From the NCBI GenBank assembly GCA_016873575.1, contig VGWY01000126.1, positions 1 to 7,488 of the forward strand: a stretch of DNA of 7,488 nt, written 5' to 3'. Below the pieces are notes generated by a model. The model was given only the letters and a program-made list of their open reading frames with translations, had not been told where the DNA came from and made no database searches. Positions 5,605-7,488 of the stretch are shown here, piece after piece; the first letter of the stretch is position 1, and every line of letters begins with the position of its first letter. The stretch is from Nitrospira sp. GTDB taxonomy: Bacteria; Nitrospirota; Thermodesulfovibrionia; Thermodesulfovibrionales; SM23-35. The position numbers were made by a program, and so were the translations under genes.

Positions 5605-6051
5605 ATGATGACCAGAGAAGAAACATGGGCAAAACTTGTGCAGTTTGGTATTGTTAATGGCAATATGCCATTAGGAAAGTGGGATCTTATATACAAAGTT
5701 TTAAGTGAAGCAGATCTCAGCAATGCAAATCTTTCTGGTGCTGACCTGTTCGGATCAAATCTGAATTATGCTAATCTCAGTAATGCGAATCTGAGTGAAG
5801 CCTCTCTTATTGAAACATATTTAGTAGGAGCTAATTTAAGCGGATCTAATCTTTATAAAGCATCACTGAAAAGAGCTTATCTCTCCAGAAGCAATCTTCA
5901 CGGTGCAAATTTACGTTGTGCCGATCTTAGTGGGGCAGATCTTTTCGGTGCGGATCTTAGTGGAGCTGACTTGGAAGGGGCTAATCTAAAAGGAGTAGAA
6001 CTCAACACAGCAAATCTTACTAACGCTAAACTTGATCCTGTAGCAGATTGA
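5605..6051 (+). CDS. Pentapeptide-repeat protein
   Basis: The 148-aa product has a 35-residue N-terminal lead (MTREETWAKLVQFGIVNGNM and on) and then 22 unbroken pentapeptides, residues 36-145, mostly A(D/N)LSx, such as ADLSN ANLSG ADLFG. Such repeats fold into a right-handed square beta-helix. Some members mimic DNA and protect gyrase (the Qnr/MfpA type), but most have no known role and nothing here singles out that function. There is no signal peptide, so it is probably cytoplasmic. The ATG at 5605 (or the next ATG at 5608) is chosen because the residues before it, read from a GTG at 5566, are hydrophobic and unlike the family and would place the start upstream of the -10-like TATAAT. It stands alone, after the mobile element and convergent with the NfeD gene, and may be a transported passenger or an old resident. 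Confidence 0.9.
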   Translation: MMTREETWAKLVQFGIVNGNMPLGKWDLIYKVLSEADLSNANLSGADLFGSNLNYANLSNANLSEASLIETYLVGANLSGSNLYKASLKRAYLSRSNLHGANLRCADLSGADLFGADLSGADLEGANLKGVELNTANLTNAKLDPVAD

Positions 6052-6253
6052 AATAGTCTCTTACTCTTTCAAGGTCAACAGATCACAACCTCACCTAAAA
6101 TTAATAACTGATTTGATGAAACGAATTCCGAAGATTATTGGTTGAACTATGTACCTTTCAGGTTGAGTTTCAAAGTGTCTGCTTCAGGAAGTTGTCATTA
6201 AACGAGGCAGGAAATTCCCCAGTTAACAATTGTCATCGGAATATTTTGTTTAT

Positions 6254-6574
6254 TTATTTCTGATGAACACTTTCGCCTACAGGTTTCACCTTTAATGTTA
6301 GTCCCTCTACATTTTGAATAATCGCTTTCTCACCCTTCATTAAAGGAACCTCACTAACTGCTCTCCACAGTTCACCTTTAATAAAAACTTGTCCTTCTGT
6401 TTCCTTCCACTGTCTAACTTCAACAACTTCTCCAAGTAGGCTGTCAATGCCAGTAATAGATTTTTTCTTGCGTTTCAAAAAATAGAAAACTATTGGGATA
6501 ACTATATGCTCAATAACCTCAAAGAGAAAAAACCCAATAACCAGAATTAAAATAATATTTCTTATTTCCATCAT
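6254..6574 (-). CDS. Short NfeD-like membrane protein with C-terminal OB-fold domain
   Basis: The 106-aa product begins with a hydrophobic stretch, residues 7-33 (IILILVIGFFLFEVIEHIVIPIVFYFL), followed by a basic KRKKK stop-transfer. Residues about 44-98 match the soluble NfeD domain, a small five-strand OB-fold: GEVVEV, then EGQVFIKGELWRAVSE, then KGEKAIIQNVEGLTLKVKP. NfeD proteins usually accompany SPFH/stomatin proteins and are thought to help organise membrane microdomains. Here no SPFH gene or NfeD protease domain is in view, so this is an orphan short form. Two ATGs in tandem (6574 and 6571) can start it; neither has a clear Shine-Dalgarno, so the first is given. A -10-like TATAAT lies upstream at 6626-6621. 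It is convergent with the pentapeptide gene across a 202-bp gap with no visible terminator. Confidence 0.82.
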   Translation of the reverse strand: MMEIRNIILILVIGFFLFEVIEHIVIPIVFYFLKRKKKSITGIDSLLGEVVEVRQWKETEGQVFIKGELWRAVSEVPLMKGEKAIIQNVEGLTLKVKPVGESVHQK

Positions 6575-6620
6575 CCGTTGGCTTACGACTAAAAGTTTTT
6601 ACATGACTACTATTCTAAAA

Positions 6621-6626
6621 ATTATA
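6621..6626 (-). promoter_or_regulatory. Candidate -10 box for the NfeD-like gene
   Basis: Minus-strand TATAAT, 46 nt upstream of the ATG at 6574. No good -35 is seen at 16-18 nt spacing. The surrounding DNA is AT-rich, so chance is possible. Confidence 0.25.
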
Positions 6627-6787
6627 TGCCATCTTTTACATTTTTATATTGATTTCCATTTGTAATAGTGTATTGTTAGGCAGGATTTAAAAATCACACT
6701 TACAGGAAGGATTGTTTTTTCCTTGCCATTAACAGGGCATGTGCATTTTTTACCTAAATGGATGTAATTGGGTGGGGTCTAATTAGT

Positions 6788-7246
6788 TTAGCGATGTCTC
6801 CAACCGCTCCAAACAGGGACCCCCTTTTCATCCCGAAGTTTCAGTATTTCATTGCCTTTCTTTATCTCGGCTGCAATAATGGCGGGTTTGCCCTGAAAGG
6901 TGATTTTTGAGCCCTTCACTTCAAGTTTGTCTTTTGGCTCAATCTTAATGTCTTGATTTTCAAGATACCAGTCAGGACCCAGATGAACGGAAATAGTTTC
7001 CTTGGTTGTCTTCAACATCATATGTACACCGTGGGACATCCCTTCCATCGGTGTGATTTTGTCCACGCTGATTACTTCCCCAGTTAAAGTTTCAACCGTT
7101 TTAGGATCATACATTTTGCTATATTGCATACCTATGCCCCAGCCGCCACTTCCTTTCCACATCGGACCCATTTGCGCAAATGAGCCAAAAGTGAAGAAAA
7201 GGCTGAAAATGGCAAGCGCTGCTATTACAATTCCGGTCTTTTTCAT
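6788..7246 (-). CDS. Secreted small beta-rich (OB-like) protein of unknown function
   Basis: The 152-aa product starts with a clear signal peptide: MKK, a hydrophobic core (residues 5-20), and a likely cleavage after SFA (A24), giving a periplasmic protein. The exported part opens with a Met/Trp/Gly-rich segment (QMGPMWKGSGGWGIGMQYSKMY) and continues with a beta-strand pattern typical of small OB-like domains: TVETLTGEVISVDKI, a Met/His-rich turn MEGMSHGVHMM (67-77), ETISVHLGPDWYLEN, KDKLEVKGSKITFQGKPAIIAAEI, and LRDEKGVPVWSGWR. Similar periplasmic proteins occur in Desulfobacterota and related bacteria, mostly unnamed. The Met/His content hints at metal, perhaps copper, but no defined binding motif is seen. 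Of two tandem ATGs, 7246 is chosen since it is 7 nt from the strong AAGGAGG; the one at 7249 is only 4 nt away and a still longer start at 7321 lacks a binding site. Confidence 0.8.
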   Translation of the reverse strand: MKKTGIVIAALAIFSLFFTFGSFAQMGPMWKGSGGWGIGMQYSKMYDPKTVETLTGEVISVDKITPMEGMSHGVHMMLKTTKETISVHLGPDWYLENQDIKIEPKDKLEVKGSKITFQGKPAIIAAEIKKGNEILKLRDEKGVPVWSGWRHR

Positions 7247-7253
7247 CATTTTG

Positions 7254-7260
7254 CCTCCTT
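7254..7260 (-). promoter_or_regulatory. Strong ribosome binding site that fixes the start of the secreted protein
   Basis: AAGGAGG on the minus strand is 7 nt before the ATG at 7246 and 4 nt before the one at 7249. It is the best Shine-Dalgarno in the window and rules against the long open frame that begins at 7321. Confidence 0.75.
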
Positions 7261-7378
7261 TCCGAAAAAAAATATTTTTCCCACCCAATTCATTAGTTAT
7301 ATGTCTATTAATGGCTGTCACCCTTTGGCCGCTTTTTATCGAATATCATTTCAATTATGCATAACCCTACAACGATAC

Positions 7379-7488
7379 TTATTCAATTAAGAGCCTCATT
7401 TTCTTATTTCTATGTGAAATATAAGCAGCATAATTACGTCTTTGAATCCAATTCACTAATTTTATAGCCTTATTAATATCGTATACTC
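7379..7488 (-). CDS. Possible C-terminal end of a gene entering from the right edge
   Basis: On the minus strand a frame is open from the window edge (first full codon 7486-7484) to a TAA at 7381-7379, giving 35 residues (ending NYAAYISHRNKKMRLLIE). The peptide is basic with a plausible helical look but matches no family I recognise. The region is AT-rich, where open frames of this length are less expected by chance, yet a short one is still possible. Its stop codon lies 132 nt before the start of the secreted-protein gene, in the same direction. Confidence 0.3.
   Translation of the reverse strand, partial: VYDINKAIKLVNWIQRRNYAAYISHRNKKMRLLIE

Noticed and set aside
6708..6735. Possible terminator for the secreted-protein gene (AAGGA/TCCTT stem)
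   Set aside because: The stem is only 5 bp, the loop is the T/A run itself, and no T-run follows on the minus strand.
7002..7364. 120-codon plus-strand frame opposite the secreted-protein gene
   Set aside because: It lies antisense to a gene with a signal peptide and strong ribosome binding site; its hydrophobic residues are the complement of that gene.
7355..7364. 10-bp palindrome TTATGCATAA upstream of the secreted-protein gene
   Set aside because: It is a single AT-rich palindrome with no second copy or promoter alignment, so an operator call is not supported.
1..7488. CRISPR arrays, tRNA or rRNA genes
   Set aside because: No regularly spaced repeats, cloverleaf-like sequence or conserved rRNA segment was seen on either strand.

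Overview
The window reads as an accessory stretch of a bacterial chromosome with moderate to low G+C. It carries mobile and defence-related genes among scattered single genes on both strands. A TPR-glycosyltransferase, a short NfeD protein, an IS91-type element carrying its own tyrosine recombinase, and AT-rich intergenic DNA are a mix often met in anammox planctomycetes (Brocadia/Kuenenia/Jettenia type), Nitrospirota and Desulfobacterota. No marker in the window fixes the phylum, so this is only an impression.

Left part (1-1111, minus strand): the first 87 codons of a type I restriction R subunit (HsdR) run off the left edge. They have the PD-(D/E)xK nuclease signature. About 300 bp upstream, in the same direction, is a complete 184-aa HNH nuclease with an extra C-terminal cysteine cluster. 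The gap between them is C-rich on the + strand, so G-rich on the strand in the hsdR sense, with several G-runs and a good -10 for hsdR. This looks like the edge of a restriction or defence locus; hsdM and hsdS are not in view.

Middle left (1280-2773, minus): a 497-aa protein with about five TPR units fused to a GT-B-type glycosyltransferase domain, standing alone.

Centre (about 2918-5428, plus): a mobile element with a 280-aa tyrosine recombinase followed 20 bp later by a 396-aa IS91-family HUH transposase. Its reading frames are intact. A 20-bp imperfect inverted repeat (18/20) brackets the pair. A perfect 12-bp inverted repeat just upstream of the recombinase covers its Shine-Dalgarno sequence, and a promoter-like pair of hexamers is placed so that only transcripts entering from outside would carry both arms. 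The 3' non-coding tail holds several hairpins, including a REP-like 10-bp stem.

Right part (5605-7488): a 148-aa pentapeptide-repeat protein (+), an orphan short NfeD membrane protein (-), a 152-aa secreted small beta-rich protein with an excellent ribosome binding site (-), and a possible C-terminal end of another minus-strand gene at the right edge. These genes do not form an obvious operon.

The most interesting points are the apparent outside-transcript block on the recombinase, the inverted repeats flanking an element from a family that normally lacks them, and the HNH nuclease beside hsdR. No wholly new system can be demonstrated from this window alone.
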